DNA of 64,000 nt from Opacimonas viscosa (GTDB lineage: Bacteria > Pseudomonadota > Gammaproteobacteria > Enterobacterales > Alteromonadaceae). The stretch covers positions 107,566 to 171,565 of the forward strand of contig NZ_JANATA010000002.1 of NCBI RefSeq assembly GCF_024199005.1, written 5' to 3'. Position numbers and translations under genes: made by a program. Positions 7,409 to 16,576 of the stretch are shown here, piece after piece. The notes beneath the pieces were generated by a model. It saw only the letters and a program-made list of their open reading frames with translations. It was not told the DNA's origin and searched no databases. How positions within the stretch are numbered: position 1 is the stretch's first letter; each line of letters begins with the position of its first letter.

Positions 7409-7482
7409 GTTGAGAGGCCAGTTTTCAAACTTTAATCCCACCAGTCGAGAAAACAGTTGCTCAACTCCTAACGAGAGCATTT

Positions 7483-7512
7483 AGCCAAACATTGCGTTTG
7501 GCTTTTTTTTTG
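7483..7512 (+). terminator. Strong Rho-independent terminator after flagellin 3
   Basis: AGCCAAAC (7483-7490), loop ATTGC, GTTTGGCT (7496-7503), followed by eight more T. This is the clearest terminator in the flagellin block. From here to flagellin 4 (about 400 bases) I see no gene; the only recognisable signals are the sigma-28 promoter at 7747 and a hairpin GACTTTTGG/CCAAAGTC at 7821-7845. Confidence 0.95.
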
Positions 7513-7746
7513 TCAATTAAATGACAAAAAAGATATGAGCAAAGTTACAAACGATATTCAGCAAACCTTATGCCAACTTCCAAAACTTTTGCAAAGAAAT
7601 CTTATTATCGTCTCATTGTTCCTAAGACATAGAGTCTGTTTGGCTACCTAAGAGTTTCTGCATGTTGCATAAGAGTCTTTATCACTGAAATACGTACACA
7701 CTAGAAGGTTGATTTATATGAATATTATATTTATTACAAAAAAACC

Positions 7747-7773
7747 TTAAGCTTTTTTCTTAGGTGACGATAA
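7747..7773 (+). promoter_or_regulatory. Sigma-28 (FliA) promoter of flagellin 4
   Basis: TTAA (7747-7750), a 15-base spacer and GACGATAA (7766-7773). The -10 context GACGATAACTTAT is the same as at flagellin 2. The leader to 7908 is about 127 bases and contains GGA at 7785, 7828 and 7875. Confidence 0.75.
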
Positions 7774-7907
7774 CTTATTTGAGAGGAATGAATAACTGTA
7801 GTGGGTTGTTTATTCGAGGCGACTTTTGGAGTAGTGACCAAAGTCAAAAATAGGTTGAATTATTCGCATATACCGGAAGTAGCGATAGTTCACATGAGGT
7901 ATATAAA

Positions 7908-8723
7908 ATGTCTTTATTCGTTAATACAAATGTATCCGCGTTAAACGCGCAACGTCAAATGTTTGATACAAACAACTCTTTAAGCACGTCTTTTGAACGC
8001 TTATCTTCTGGTTTTAGAATTAACTCTGCATCTGATGATGCTGCTGGTTTACAAATTTCTGACCGTCTAACTACCCAAATCCAAGGTTTAAACCAAGGCG
8101 TTAGAAATGCTAACGATGGGATTTCAGTTGCACAAACAGCTGAGGGTGCACTTAGCGAGATCACCACATCATTACAGCGTATGCGTCAACTCGCAGTACA
8201 ATCTCAAAACGGTGTTAATAGTGCAGATGATCGCGAAGCTCTAAACAAAGAAGTGACAGCTTTAGTAACGGAAATTTCTAGAATCACCTCGGATACTGAA
8301 TTTAATGGTGTCAGTTTATTCGACGGCACATTTAATGCGAATTTCCTAGTAGGTGCAGATACTGGTCAAAATATCAATATTACGATTGCTGATACAGATG
8401 CTACTACTCTAGGTATTAATGCTTCTTCAGTCAGTACAGCCGCTGCAGCATCAACTGCAATGGCAGCTATCGATGGAGCTATTTCGACAGTCAATGGTAT
8501 TCGAGCTGACTTAGGTGCGACACAAAACCGTTTTGAATCCACCATTAGAAATATCTCAAATATTGCAGAAAATCTTTCAGGGGCACGTTCTCGCATTAGA
8601 GATACAGATTTTGCCACAGAGACGGCAAATCTTACCCGTAATCAGATTCTACAACAGGCGTCAATATCAATATTGAGTCAGGCAAACCAGCGACCACAGG
8701 CTGCGTTATCCCTACTAGGTTAA
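7908..8723 (+). CDS. fliC: Flagellin 4 (probable major flagellin)
   Basis: Filament subunit of 271 residues beginning MSLFVNTNVSALNAQRQM and ending ALSLLG; this pairs it with flagellin 1 rather than with 2 and 3. The variable middle (about residues 140-195) is short and rich in Ala, Thr, Ser and Asp, so potential O-glycosylation sites for the Maf protein encoded downstream are available. The Shine-Dalgarno is weak (GAGGTATATAAAATG), which would favour regulation at translation. Own sigma-28 promoter and a perfect terminator 15 bases after the stop make it an independent unit. Confidence 0.96.
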   Translation: MSLFVNTNVSALNAQRQMFDTNNSLSTSFERLSSGFRINSASDDAAGLQISDRLTTQIQGLNQGVRNANDGISVAQTAEGALSEITTSLQRMRQLAVQSQNGVNSADDREALNKEVTALVTEISRITSDTEFNGVSLFDGTFNANFLVGADTGQNINITIADTDATTLGINASSVSTAAAASTAMAAIDGAISTVNGIRADLGATQNRFESTIRNISNIAENLSGARSRIRDTDFATETANLTRNQILQQASISILSQANQRPQAALSLLG

Positions 8724-8737
8724 TTTACAATATGATA

Positions 8738-8766
8738 AAACGGGGCCTAGGCCCCGTTTCTTGTTT
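8738..8766 (+). terminator. Rho-independent terminator after flagellin 4
   Basis: Ten-base perfect arms at 8738-8747 and 8750-8759 (AAACGGGGCC and its complement, 2-base loop) followed by CTTGTTT. flaG begins 22 bases past the stem. Confidence 0.88.
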
Positions 8767-8780
8767 ATGAGGTATGTATT

Positions 8781-9161
8781 ATGGAAATCAATTCAACTAC
8801 AAGTGGTCAGATTCTTGCAAACAGCTTGAATGAAAAGGGGACGGTTCAGCCAACATATCCTGAGGTAACAGTTAATCTGGGCGAACAGGAAAAAATACGT
8901 ATGCAAAATGATGTGACACTAGAGACAAATCTAGTAGAGCTAGAAGCTGCGGTAGCGACCTTAGAACCCGTCAATCGTGATTTAAATTTTCAGATAGATA
9001 AAAACAGCGCTAAAACTATTGTTTCTGTTGTGGATAGTGAGTCGGGAGATGTGATTCGACAAATCCCTTCTGAAGAATTTATCAAAATTGCCGAAAAGAT
9101 AAAAGATATGGCTGAGAATAGTGAATTGCGCTCAGGCATTTTATTTAATAGTGAAGTATAG
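8781..9161 (+). CDS. flaG: FlaG family protein
   Basis: A 126-residue protein of the FlaG family, which lies beside fliD in polar flagellar clusters and influences filament length or surface behaviour by an unclear mechanism. The N-terminal 50 residues look disordered. The C-terminal part has the conserved core (LNFQIDKNSAKTIVSVVDSE, then IRQIPSEEFIKIAEKI) that defines the family. The ATG follows TATGAGGTATGTATT, with GAGG as a plausible ribosome site. It stands 8 bp before fliD and should be co-transcribed with fliD-fliS. Confidence 0.9.
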   Translation: MEINSTTSGQILANSLNEKGTVQPTYPEVTVNLGEQEKIRMQNDVTLETNLVELEAAVATLEPVNRDLNFQIDKNSAKTIVSVVDSESGDVIRQIPSEEFIKIAEKIKDMAENSELRSGILFNSEV

Positions 9162-9168
9162 GTGACTT

Positions 9169-10620
9169 ATGTCAATCCAATCATTAGGTGTAGGTTCAGG
9201 TCTTGATTTAGAGTCTTTAGTCGGACAATTACTCAATGCTGAAAGAGCGCCTAAAGTCGCAGCACTTGATCGAAGAGAAAGTGCTGTTGAGTCTACTATT
9301 TCTAGTTTTGGGAAATTAAAGTCCAAACTTTCTGATTTTCAAACGTCTTTAGAAGATTTACTGGAAGCTTCGGATTTACAGTCGCGTAAACCCTTGATCT
9401 CGGAGCCATCTGAGGACATTGAAGTGCTTGAGGCTACCGCTGGTTCAAAAGCCCTAGAAGGTGCATATCAAGTTACTGTTCAGCAACTTGCCAGTGGCTC
9501 TCGAATCGAAACAGTCAACGCACAAAATGGCGGTTTTGCTAATTCAGCAGATAGTGTGCTGTCATCGGGCACGGGAAAACTGACGTTCTCCTTGGCGTCG
9601 GATAGTGACAGTTTTTCTATTGATGTGACTGCTGGCATGACCTTGACTGAACTTAGGGAAGCTATTAATGCAAATGAAGATAACTTTGGTGTCAGTGCGA
9701 ACATTATCGATACTGGCACTGCTGATGGGGTTAAGTTGGTCTTTCTTTCAGAGAAAACCGGGAAGGGTAATGACCTTATCATCGAAAATACTGACGACAT
9801 TGCCGAATTACAAAAATTGAGTACAACAGATTCTACCGGGACAGCTAGTTATTTATCTCCGGTGGTTGCTGCAGACAATGCCAAGGCTGTAATTGATGGT
9901 ATAGCGGTAGAAAGTACATCTAATGAATTTGAAAATACCATACAAAACGTCAGCTTCACTGTTAAAGATGTATCACCATTTGGTAATGACGGGGTGACCC
10001 GCCAAGCTACAGAATTAAATATTGGTTTAGATAAAGATGCGACAAAGGAAAAAATTGAAGCCTTTGTTGAAAAATATAACAGCTTGGTTGACGAGATTGA
10101 TAGTTTGACCAGTTATGGTGAGACCGATGCTGATGCTGATGGTGCACTCGCAGGTGATTCAATGACACGTGGGATCCGTCAAGGATTATCTTCCATCGTT
10201 GGTAGTGCTGTAGCTGGCAATGCTTTGGGTGGTTTGTTCTCAATCGGGGTTGAGCTAGATAGTGATGGTCGCTTAGAAATAGGTTCATCTGACTTTGGTC
10301 TCGGTTCAGGCGCTGAAAGATTGGACGATGCCCTAGATGACAATTTTGATGAAATTGCGAATTTATTTGCGTCAGAAAATACTGGCATAGCATATCTATT
10401 AAACGATTTTGTTGAACAATATATCAGTTCCTCAGGTTTAATTTCATCACGAGAAACCACGGCAAAAAGTGAACAAGATGCAATAAATGATGACCGTGCC
10501 ACGCTAGAACTCAGAATGGCAAGTTATGAAGATACATTAAGAGATAAATATTTGAACCTGGATCAAACGGTCGCTCGTTTGAATCAAACCAGCCAAGCAT
10601 TATTATCCTCGTTAGGGTAG
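9169..10620 (+). CDS. fliD: FliD, filament cap protein (HAP2)
   Basis: FliD caps the filament tip and folds incoming flagellin. The 483 residues start SIQSLGVGSGLDLESLVGQL, the FliD N-terminal signature, and end with a coiled-coil segment (YEDTLRDKYLNLDQTVARLN, then SQALLSSL), the FliD C-terminal signature. The centre (about residues 100-390) is Ser/Thr/Asp-rich, as expected for the exposed cap domains. The length is normal for the family. It lies between flaG and fliS with 7 and 9 bp gaps. Confidence 0.97.
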   Translation: MSIQSLGVGSGLDLESLVGQLLNAERAPKVAALDRRESAVESTISSFGKLKSKLSDFQTSLEDLLEASDLQSRKPLISEPSEDIEVLEATAGSKALEGAYQVTVQQLASGSRIETVNAQNGGFANSADSVLSSGTGKLTFSLASDSDSFSIDVTAGMTLTELREAINANEDNFGVSANIIDTGTADGVKLVFLSEKTGKGNDLIIENTDDIAELQKLSTTDSTGTASYLSPVVAADNAKAVIDGIAVESTSNEFENTIQNVSFTVKDVSPFGNDGVTRQATELNIGLDKDATKEKIEAFVEKYNSLVDEIDSLTSYGETDADADGALAGDSMTRGIRQGLSSIVGSAVAGNALGGLFSIGVELDSDGRLEIGSSDFGLGSGAERLDDALDDNFDEIANLFASENTGIAYLLNDFVEQYISSSGLISSRETTAKSEQDAINDDRATLELRMASYEDTLRDKYLNLDQTVARLNQTSQALLSSLG

Positions 10621-10629
10621 GAGTAGAAA

Positions 10630-11043
10630 ATGTCATACAAAGCAATCAATGCTTATCAGAAAGACTCTCTGAAACAACAATTAGTGAATGCTGATCCGCA
10701 TAAATTAACCTTGATGTTGATGAGTGGAGCTATAGATCGTTTAGCATATGCAAAAGGTGCTATAGATCGCACAGATCTCGTTGCGAAATCAGAGTATTTG
10801 TCAAAAGCGACGGCAATTATAATTAACTTACGCGATACCGTTGATATTGATGTCAGTCCAGAATTTGGGTCAAACATAGTGGCGCTTTATAACTATATGT
10901 TGGAATTGATTAATCAGGCCAACATCGAGAACTCTACATCTGAAATTTCCGATGTGATCGGGTTGTTAGCACCTATAAGGGATGCGTGGGCGAGTATTCC
11001 AAAAAGTGAAATAGAGTCAGCATATCAGAGTAAGTCAGCGTAG
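10630..11043 (+). CDS. fliS: FliS, flagellin export chaperone
   Basis: A 137-residue cytoplasmic chaperone that binds the C-terminal helix of flagellin and keeps it unfolded until export. The family start AINAYQKDSLKQQLVNADPH, followed by KLTLMLMSGAIDRL, is intact. ATG is preceded by TAGGAGTAGAAA. Four flagellins and one FliS are present in this window. It is followed 11 bp later by a small FliT-like gene. Confidence 0.96.
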   Translation: MSYKAINAYQKDSLKQQLVNADPHKLTLMLMSGAIDRLAYAKGAIDRTDLVAKSEYLSKATAIIINLRDTVDIDVSPEFGSNIVALYNYMLELINQANIENSTSEISDVIGLLAPIRDAWASIPKSEIESAYQSKSA

Positions 11044-11054
11044 AGGACAGGATT

Positions 11055-11372
11055 ATGTTATCACATGAGTTTACTCCTCCTGCGTTGGCCGAAATTAATA
11101 CAAACTTGGAAGGTTTATTGCATACTTCGAATGAAAGTGCTGATTTGAATGACGAAAAAATGTCAGTAGCTCTTAAGTTGGTTAATGTAAGGTGTACTTT
11201 CATTGATAATTATTTAAGAGATGATCAAATCAAAAATAAACAAGGCTTTATTGAAAAAGAGCTACTCTCCCAGAAGTACCTTGAAGAACTGTTTGCTAAT
11301 TTGCGAGATGCCACTCAGCAAACATTGGCACAGTTGAAGCGAGCTAGGAGGGATATTAAGAAGTTTGGATAA
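11055..11372 (+). CDS. Small helical protein in the FliT position
   Basis: I do not recognise this 105-residue protein by sequence alone. It is predicted to be almost entirely helical, with many Leu, Glu and Lys and a basic C-terminus (LKRARRDIKKFG). It lies directly after fliS (11 bp) and its stop codon abuts the start of the Maf gene. In many bacteria this slot holds FliT, the roughly 100-120 residue chaperone for FliD; size and helical character fit, but no diagnostic motif is visible. A flagellar chaperone role is inferred from position. Confidence 0.6.
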   Translation: MLSHEFTPPALAEINTNLEGLLHTSNESADLNDEKMSVALKLVNVRCTFIDNYLRDDQIKNKQGFIEKELLSQKYLEELFANLRDATQQTLAQLKRARRDIKKFG

Positions 11373-14300
11373 ATGGATAAAAATCTCAGTAATTATACCC
11401 GTGACCCTATTGCAGCAGTAAGTGCGCATATTAACCAATCAAAACCTCTGTTTGAAAGTAACCTCAAAGCCTTTCGAAAATCCATTCCAAGTCTATTACC
11501 TTTGGTTAAACAACCAAGCACAAAGTATGAAGTATTTGCGCATGATGCATCGGATGGTGTTCAGCCGACAAATATTTTTACAATCAAAACTCAGCAATGC
11601 GTATACGGTTATCATGGTAAACAAAGTGTAGCTCTTCAATTTCAAAGTTTTATTGAAAATTTATCCGAATATAAGTTAGCGAATCGCCATATAAATACCG
11701 AACAATCCAGTGATGTGTGTGTCATATTGGGACTTGGTGCAGGCTGGCATTTAGAGCATATGCTTACGGCCAAAAAGTTCAAATACATTATTGTCTACGA
11801 TACGCAAAGTGACATGTTAAATATCAGTGCCCAAATTATTGATTGGACACATATTTTTCAGTTAGCAGAAGAGCAACAAACACAAATTTTCTTGCAGATC
11901 CCCAACAGCGGACAGCGTATTTCGGATGATTTAAAAGAGTTGCGTCAACAATGTGTTGTGGGTGATGTCTACATCTATCAGCATTTTAATGACAAAGTAT
12001 TTTGTGAGTTTATGGCAAGTGTTTTGTACCCAGAATCTGTGTTGGATGATATCGATGATAGTTTTTATCCAAAATATTCAGCAGGTGACCGAAATACGTT
12101 GCAGCTACTAACATCTTCTAATGATAAGTTTCAAAAAAATATAGCCACGTTTAATAACGAGATTGCTAATATTGCTCAAACATACCACCAGTATACTCCT
12201 AAACAATGGACGCCTTGTATTATTGATGGCGCATTTAACCTGATTGATCAATCTACTCACGTGCTTTTGTTTGATTACCTGCACGCTAAAAGTAGTGAAC
12301 TCAATGTGCAAAACTTTATGACTGATCCGCATAAAGATGAGTTGATTATTAATATAAAAAGCATCAAACATATCCATTACTTGCATCATCAAATGAATCA
12401 AAAAATTGGACAGTTAATTGATGGGGAACTTGTTGAAAAAAACATATTACCCGAAGTGATTGAGTCTTTTATTGTCTATGGATTGGAAGTAGGGTTTTGT
12501 TTTGAAGCGCTCACTGCCAAATTAACCATCAAAAACTTGATCATCTGTGAAAGCGAATTGGATTTTTTCTACGCTTCATTATATTTTGTTGATTGGGCCA
12601 ATATATTGGAACGTTGTAAAAAAGATGATGGGCATATTTATTTTAATATCGGGGATAACGGACAACATCTGATTGATGACTTTAATCTACAGTTTCACAA
12701 GATCGGTCAACATAATTTAGCCCAAACCTATTTTTATAAACCTTACCCGAATGTACATTTAGATGAGATTTTTAATGAATTAAGGGATTCATTGCGCTCA
12801 GCACTTATCCTAGGGGAAAATGCGGATTATTCACTGCATTGTCTGGCACATACCCAAGAAGGAATTAATCGCGACTTACCGATATTAGCTGTGTCAGATT
12901 CTCAAGAGCACAAACAAACGCCGGTTTTTATTATTGGTAATGGCCCCTCGTTGGATAATGCTATCTCCGAAATACGAGAAAATGCCGACAATGCAATCAT
13001 CATATCCTGTGGCACGGCTTTGTCTGCACTATTGAATTATGGTATCAAACCCGATATTCATGCTGAGGTCGAAGCTAATATGGCATCTTACTGCTGGATT
13101 GTAAGAAATAGTTCAGCAGAACAGCGTGCTGGTATACATTTTATTTCTTGTAACGGCGTGCATCCTGATACGGTTGATTTGTTTGATATGTCTTTTCTTG
13201 CGGTCAAAGCTGGAGAGTCAGCTAGTCATTATTTTTTTAAGGCGTATCCGCAACTGCAAAAATTACATCATGCGTATCCAACAGTCAGTAACTTTGTTTT
13301 GAGTTTTGTGCTGGCTGCAGGGTTTGAAAACGTCTATTTACATGGCGTTGATCTTGGCTTTATCAACAAAGAAAATCATCATTCTAAACAGTCAGGGTAT
13401 TATTCAGACGGCCAGGAAATAACGAATTTTGTCGCAGACAATGCAGATACTTTGAAAGTGCCAGGAAATTTTCTACAACAGGTCGAAACCAAGTTTGAAT
13501 TTAAGTTAGCTGTAGATACTATGCGGGATCTACTCAAAGCATATAAAGGAGTTGTAGTTTATAACACCAGTAACGGCGCGTTTATTCCCGGGACTTTTCC
13601 CTTGCAACCGGATTTATTAATGATCCCTAACAGCGATAAAAAAGCGGTGCTCAACACTTTTTTTGACAGCCAATTTATTAAACCTTCTTCGCTTAAGCTC
13701 AATGCTAAAATTGATGCCCCCCTCTCTGCATCGTTGTTAAAAGAGTTTGTCATTGAACTGCCTTTGCAGCATAGGTCTATGTCTAGTTTTATTGAGGATT
13801 TACGAGCTAAACAAGTCAAGCTTGTTAAAGAACACAGTATTGCCTTGTATTGCTTGAATGGAACATTACAAGGTTTCTTAGCCCGTCTACTTAAACATGC
13901 ATACTGTTTTGATGATACTCAATTACTTGGTACGATTATTGACGCGTGGAACCATTTTATTTACGAATTAACGGCTAGAATAGATGATCCAGAAGGACTC
14001 CCTTTTGACACGACATGTGCCCATCCAGAATTTGTCGCACAAAAGTTGTTAAAAGAATACTATGTTGATAGTACTCATCAACTACAAATATTTTGTTGCG
14101 ATTCGCCAGTGGCTGAAGTACTCGAAGATTTAATCAGTTTTTATCAACTTGACCACGCTATCTCAGTACATACGAATGCGTCAGATGTACAAGAGAAATT
14201 CAAAACACTATTCGTGGTGAATAGTAAAACACGCGAAATCAGTGCTGAGTTAAGTGATACAAAGGATAATGAGAATGTCGTGTTTTATTATCAATGCCAC

Positions 14301-14657
14301 TCTAATAGCCAAGAGGGCAGCTACCAGACACGTATCATCGACCCAGAAAATGCAGCATTTACTCACCGAGATACGAATCAACTTTTTTTGAAATTATTGA
14401 CGATTATGGCGCACCAAAGTATTGCGGAGTGGGTTATGATTAAATCAAGTTATTCAGCACAACTCACGGATATTGTATTCCCTCGAATACCTGCACAACA
14501 GACTGAATATCGTTATGACTCATATTGGTTTTTATTTATAAGCTCAAAGACGTTATCCCGCAAGCAACAAAAGTTGACTGCAGGTATGAGGCTGCAAAGA
14601 GTTTTTAGTAAATTTACTCATGCAGATATAAGGCTACCCAACGATACTAAAAAGTAA
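11373..14657 (+). CDS. Large Maf-type flagellin glycosyltransferase with duplicated N-terminal module
   Basis: Maf (motility accessory factor) proteins transfer nonulosonic acid sugars to flagellin Ser/Thr in the cytoplasm before export. The 1094-residue product carries the MptE-like/DUF115 core at about residues 515-720: FIIGNGPSLDNA, then SCGTALSALLNYGIKPDIHA. Upstream the N-terminal Maf module appears twice. Residues 115-190 (ILGLGAGWHLEHM, IIDWTHIF, NSGQRISDDL) align by eye with residues 366-440 (VYGLEVGFCFEAL, FVDWANIL, DNGQHLIDDF). The duplication makes this longer than the Maf proteins I know, which are mostly about 600-750 residues. The ATG touches the stop of the preceding gene, so it belongs to the flaG-fliD-fliS transcript, and a terminator follows. 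No sugar-biosynthesis genes lie in this window. The role in flagellin modification is inferred from family and position. Confidence 0.85.
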   Translation: MDKNLSNYTRDPIAAVSAHINQSKPLFESNLKAFRKSIPSLLPLVKQPSTKYEVFAHDASDGVQPTNIFTIKTQQCVYGYHGKQSVALQFQSFIENLSEYKLANRHINTEQSSDVCVILGLGAGWHLEHMLTAKKFKYIIVYDTQSDMLNISAQIIDWTHIFQLAEEQQTQIFLQIPNSGQRISDDLKELRQQCVVGDVYIYQHFNDKVFCEFMASVLYPESVLDDIDDSFYPKYSAGDRNTLQLLTSSNDKFQKNIATFNNEIANIAQTYHQYTPKQWTPCIIDGAFNLIDQSTHVLLFDYLHAKSSELNVQNFMTDPHKDELIINIKSIKHIHYLHHQMNQKIGQLIDGELVEKNILPEVIESFIVYGLEVGFCFEALTAKLTIKNLIICESELDFFYASLYFVDWANILERCKKDDGHIYFNIGDNGQHLIDDFNLQFHKIGQHNLAQTYFYKPYPNVHLDEIFNELRDSLRSALILGENADYSLHCLAHTQEGINRDLPILAVSDSQEHKQTPVFIIGNGPSLDNAISEIRENADNAIIISCGTALSALLNYGIKPDIHAEVEANMASYCWIVRNSSAEQRAGIHFISCNGVHPDTVDLFDMSFLAVKAGESASHYFFKAYPQLQKLHHAYPTVSNFVLSFVLAAGFENVYLHGVDLGFINKENHHSKQSGYYSDGQEITNFVADNADTLKVPGNFLQQVETKFEFKLAVDTMRDLLKAYKGVVVYNTSNGAFIPGTFPLQPDLLMIPNSDKKAVLNTFFDSQFIKPSSLKLNAKIDAPLSASLLKEFVIELPLQHRSMSSFIEDLRAKQVKLVKEHSIALYCLNGTLQGFLARLLKHAYCFDDTQLLGTIIDAWNHFIYELTARIDDPEGLPFDTTCAHPEFVAQKLLKEYYVDSTHQLQIFCCDSPVAEVLEDLISFYQLDHAISVHTNASDVQEKFKTLFVVNSKTREISAELSDTKDNENVVFYYQCHSNSQEGSYQTRIIDPENAAFTHRDTNQLFLKLLTIMAHQSIAEWVMIKSSYSAQLTDIVFPRIPAQQTEYRYDSYWFLFISSKTLSRKQQKLTAGMRLQRVFSKFTHADIRLPNDTKK

Positions 14658-14660
14658 TAT

Positions 14661-14704
14661 AGCATCCATGTTGGGTATTGTTTTTTATACCGTGGATGTT
14701 TTTT
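14661..14704 (+). terminator. Terminator after the Maf gene
   Basis: CATCCA (14663-14668) pairs with TGGATG (14693-14698), with an inner GGTA/TACC pairing, followed by TTTTTT. It closes the flaG to Maf operon. Between it and flrA (about 310 bases) I see only the promoter listed next. Confidence 0.8.
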
Positions 14705-14859
14705 GGTTGATTAAAAAATGTTCGCCTGAAAATTGGCGTATTTTACTGTAAGAAATTGACTGTTGCTTTGGAATCAAGAGCTGCAGAGGGAAATCGGCAA
14801 TCTCTTACAAAATAATAAGCGTCACCATCGTCAAAAAATCTGCTACTACGTCAAAACTT

Positions 14860-14868
14860 TGTTATACT
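14860..14868 (+). promoter_or_regulatory. Probable extended -10 promoter of flrA
   Basis: TGTTATACT is an extended -10 element (TGN plus TATACT) with no good -35. A sigma-70 promoter is expected for the top regulator of the polar flagellar hierarchy. The leader to ATG 15015 would be about 140 bases. Confidence 0.45.
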
Positions 14869-15014
14869 TCTCAATAATGTTGCTCTAAGTACTAAGACAA
14901 AGGATGTCTTGCTGTTGAATTTTGAGTTTTCTTGATAAGCAGTAAAATATTATGTATTTAGATTCTAACTACACCAGAAAGAACGACAGTCAAAACCAAG
15001 ATGGCAAGGATGCT

Positions 15015-16457
15015 ATGAAAGACTTTTTAATTATTAGTGACGATATTTCTCGTCGCCAAAATTTATCCACTATTGTAAATTTTTTAGGTGAAAATTGCCG
15101 AACAGCAGAATTCGGTAAAGCCATTGATTTACTAAAAGTTGGAGCAGAGCTTGAAGGTGTCATTATTGATGCTACAGATGTCTCACTAGCCTTGGATGTA
15201 TCAGAAAAATTCCCCCTTATTCCTTTTGTGATTGTCGGTTCTAAACCAGATCATCAGTCAATTGTGCCCAATATTATCGGGGAGTTAATCGAGCCAGTTA
15301 CTTATCCTGCATTAACTCAAATGCTGGAAAAATGCAGAAGCCATTTAATGAACCGTCCCAAGAAATCACGCAAAACGTCTAAAACCATTTTGTTTCGTTC
15401 TTTGGTTGGTGAAAGTCAGCAGATCCAACATGTAAGAAGACTTATTGAGCAAGTAGCGCCAACTGAAGCGAACGTGCTTATTTTGGGTGAATCAGGGACT
15501 GGCAAAGAAGTGATTGCTAGAAATATTCATTATATGTCACCACGTAAAGATCAGGCGTTTGTTCCTGTTAATTGTGGTGCAATTCCTGATGAACTCTTAG
15601 AAAGTGAGTTATTTGGCCATGAGAAAGGCGCTTTTACAGGTGCGGTATCTGCTCGAAAAGGACGCTTTGAACTCGCCGAAGGTGGGACACTATTTCTTGA
15701 TGAGATTGGTGACATGCCGTTACAAATGCAAGTTAAATTGTTGCGTGTGTTACAAGAGCGAACTTTTGAACGCGTGGGTGGTAATAAATCCATTAAATGT
15801 AATGTACGGATCCTAGCAGCTACGCATAGAAATCTTGATAAAATGATCGAGGAAGAAAGTTTTCGTGAAGATTTATATTATCGATTAAATGTATTTCCGA
15901 TAGAAAGCCCATCTCTGAAAGAACGCGCGGGTGATATTCCATTATTGTTACAAGAGTTAATTGCTCGTCTAGAAGGACAGGGACAAAGAACTGTCCGTTT
16001 TACACAAGGTGCCCTAACTTCTTTATCCCAATACAAATGGCCGGGCAATGTAAGAGAATTATCAAATTTGGTCGAACGTTTGGCGATATTGTTTCCAGCA
16101 CAAGTGGTTGATGTGTTTGATTTACCAACAAAATATCAATGTGGCGAGCTGCCAACAACCCAAACGGTTGAAACAGAAGCGGCGCTAGAAAAACATATGA
16201 TCAATGAAGTCTTTGCCGGTCGTCACGTCACTGAGTTTGCCGATGAGATAGAGCCAGCTGGTATTCCTTCAGCAGGAGCTGCGACATTACCGACCAATGG
16301 CGTGAACCTTAAAGAGTATTTGTCAGAATTAGAAATCAACTTAATTCAACAAGCGCTTGAGCAACAAGAATGGGTGGTGGCGAGAGCGGCAGATCAACTA
16401 GGGATGCGAAGAACGACTTTGGTTGAGAAAATGCGTAAATACGAAATCAATAGATAA
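15015..16457 (+). CDS. flrA: FlrA/FleQ, sigma-54-dependent master regulator of flagellar genes
   Basis: FlrA is the top activator of polar flagellar genes, working with sigma-54 RNA polymerase. ATG 15015 is chosen because AAGGA lies 4 bases before it and the product then starts [14 protein letters not shown], like FleQ proteins. ATG 14952 is in frame but lacks a ribosome site and adds 21 polar residues. At 480 residues the domains are: an N-terminal FleQ-type receiver-like domain (1-120), an AAA+ domain with Walker A GESGTGKE and GAFTGA loop (near residue 205), and a C-terminal Fis-like helix-turn-helix ([20 protein letters not shown]). The LFRS motif at residues 126-129, just before the AAA+ core, corresponds to the c-di-GMP contact motif of FleQ, so repression by c-di-GMP is likely. 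A terminator separates it from flrBC. Confidence 0.95.
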   Translation: MKDFLIISDDISRRQNLSTIVNFLGENCRTAEFGKAIDLLKVGAELEGVIIDATDVSLALDVSEKFPLIPFVIVGSKPDHQSIVPNIIGELIEPVTYPALTQMLEKCRSHLMNRPKKSRKTSKTILFRSLVGESQQIQHVRRLIEQVAPTEANVLILGESGTGKEVIARNIHYMSPRKDQAFVPVNCGAIPDELLESELFGHEKGAFTGAVSARKGRFELAEGGTLFLDEIGDMPLQMQVKLLRVLQERTFERVGGNKSIKCNVRILAATHRNLDKMIEEESFREDLYYRLNVFPIESPSLKERAGDIPLLLQELIARLEGQGQRTVRFTQGALTSLSQYKWPGNVRELSNLVERLAILFPAQVVDVFDLPTKYQCGELPTTQTVETEAALEKHMINEVFAGRHVTEFADEIEPAGIPSAGAATLPTNGVNLKEYLSELEINLIQQALEQQEWVVARAADQLGMRRTTLVEKMRKYEINR

Positions 16458-16482
16458 TAAAAGTTCTTATTTATCAATAGTT

Positions 16483-16509
16483 AAACCACCTTTTTTAGGT
16501 GGTTTTTTT
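16483..16509 (+). terminator. Rho-independent terminator of flrA
   Basis: ACCACC (16485-16490), a TTTTTT loop and AGGTGGT (16497-16503), then a T-run. It insulates flrA from the sigma-54 promoter that starts 4 bases later. Confidence 0.9.
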
Positions 16510-16512
16510 ATT

Positions 16513-16527
16513 TGGCACAGTAACTGC
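16513..16527 (+). promoter_or_regulatory. Sigma-54 promoter of flrBC
   Basis: TGGCACAGTAACTGC fits TGGCAC-N5-TTGC, with GG and GC exactly 10 bases apart. Transcription would start near 16538. Activation of flrBC by FlrA at a sigma-54 promoter is the established Vibrio arrangement. Confidence 0.9.
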
Positions 16528-16537
16528 TTTGTTAGGT

Positions 16538-16559
16538 AAACGGCAAATAATTGCCGTTT
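16538..16559. promoter_or_regulatory. Perfect inverted repeat at the flrBC transcription start
   Basis: AAACGGCAA (16538-16546), a 4-base ATAA centre and TTGCCGTTT (16551-16559) are perfectly symmetrical. The repeat begins at the predicted +1. It could be an operator (FlrA is the obvious candidate) or the 5' hairpin of the flrBC mRNA, ending 7 bases before the ribosome site of flrB. The symmetry is seen; the role is inferred. Confidence 0.6.
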
Positions 16560-16576
16560 AATTGACAAGGGTATTT

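Noticed and set aside
4247..8723. Assembly duplication as the cause of four flagellins
   Set aside because: The genes differ throughout, including spacers and promoters, so they are true paralogues.
10007..10393. 128-residue minus-strand frame inside fliD
   Set aside because: Histidine/Gln/Leu-rich composition is the antisense shadow of a Ser/Asp-rich coding sequence; fliD is unambiguous.
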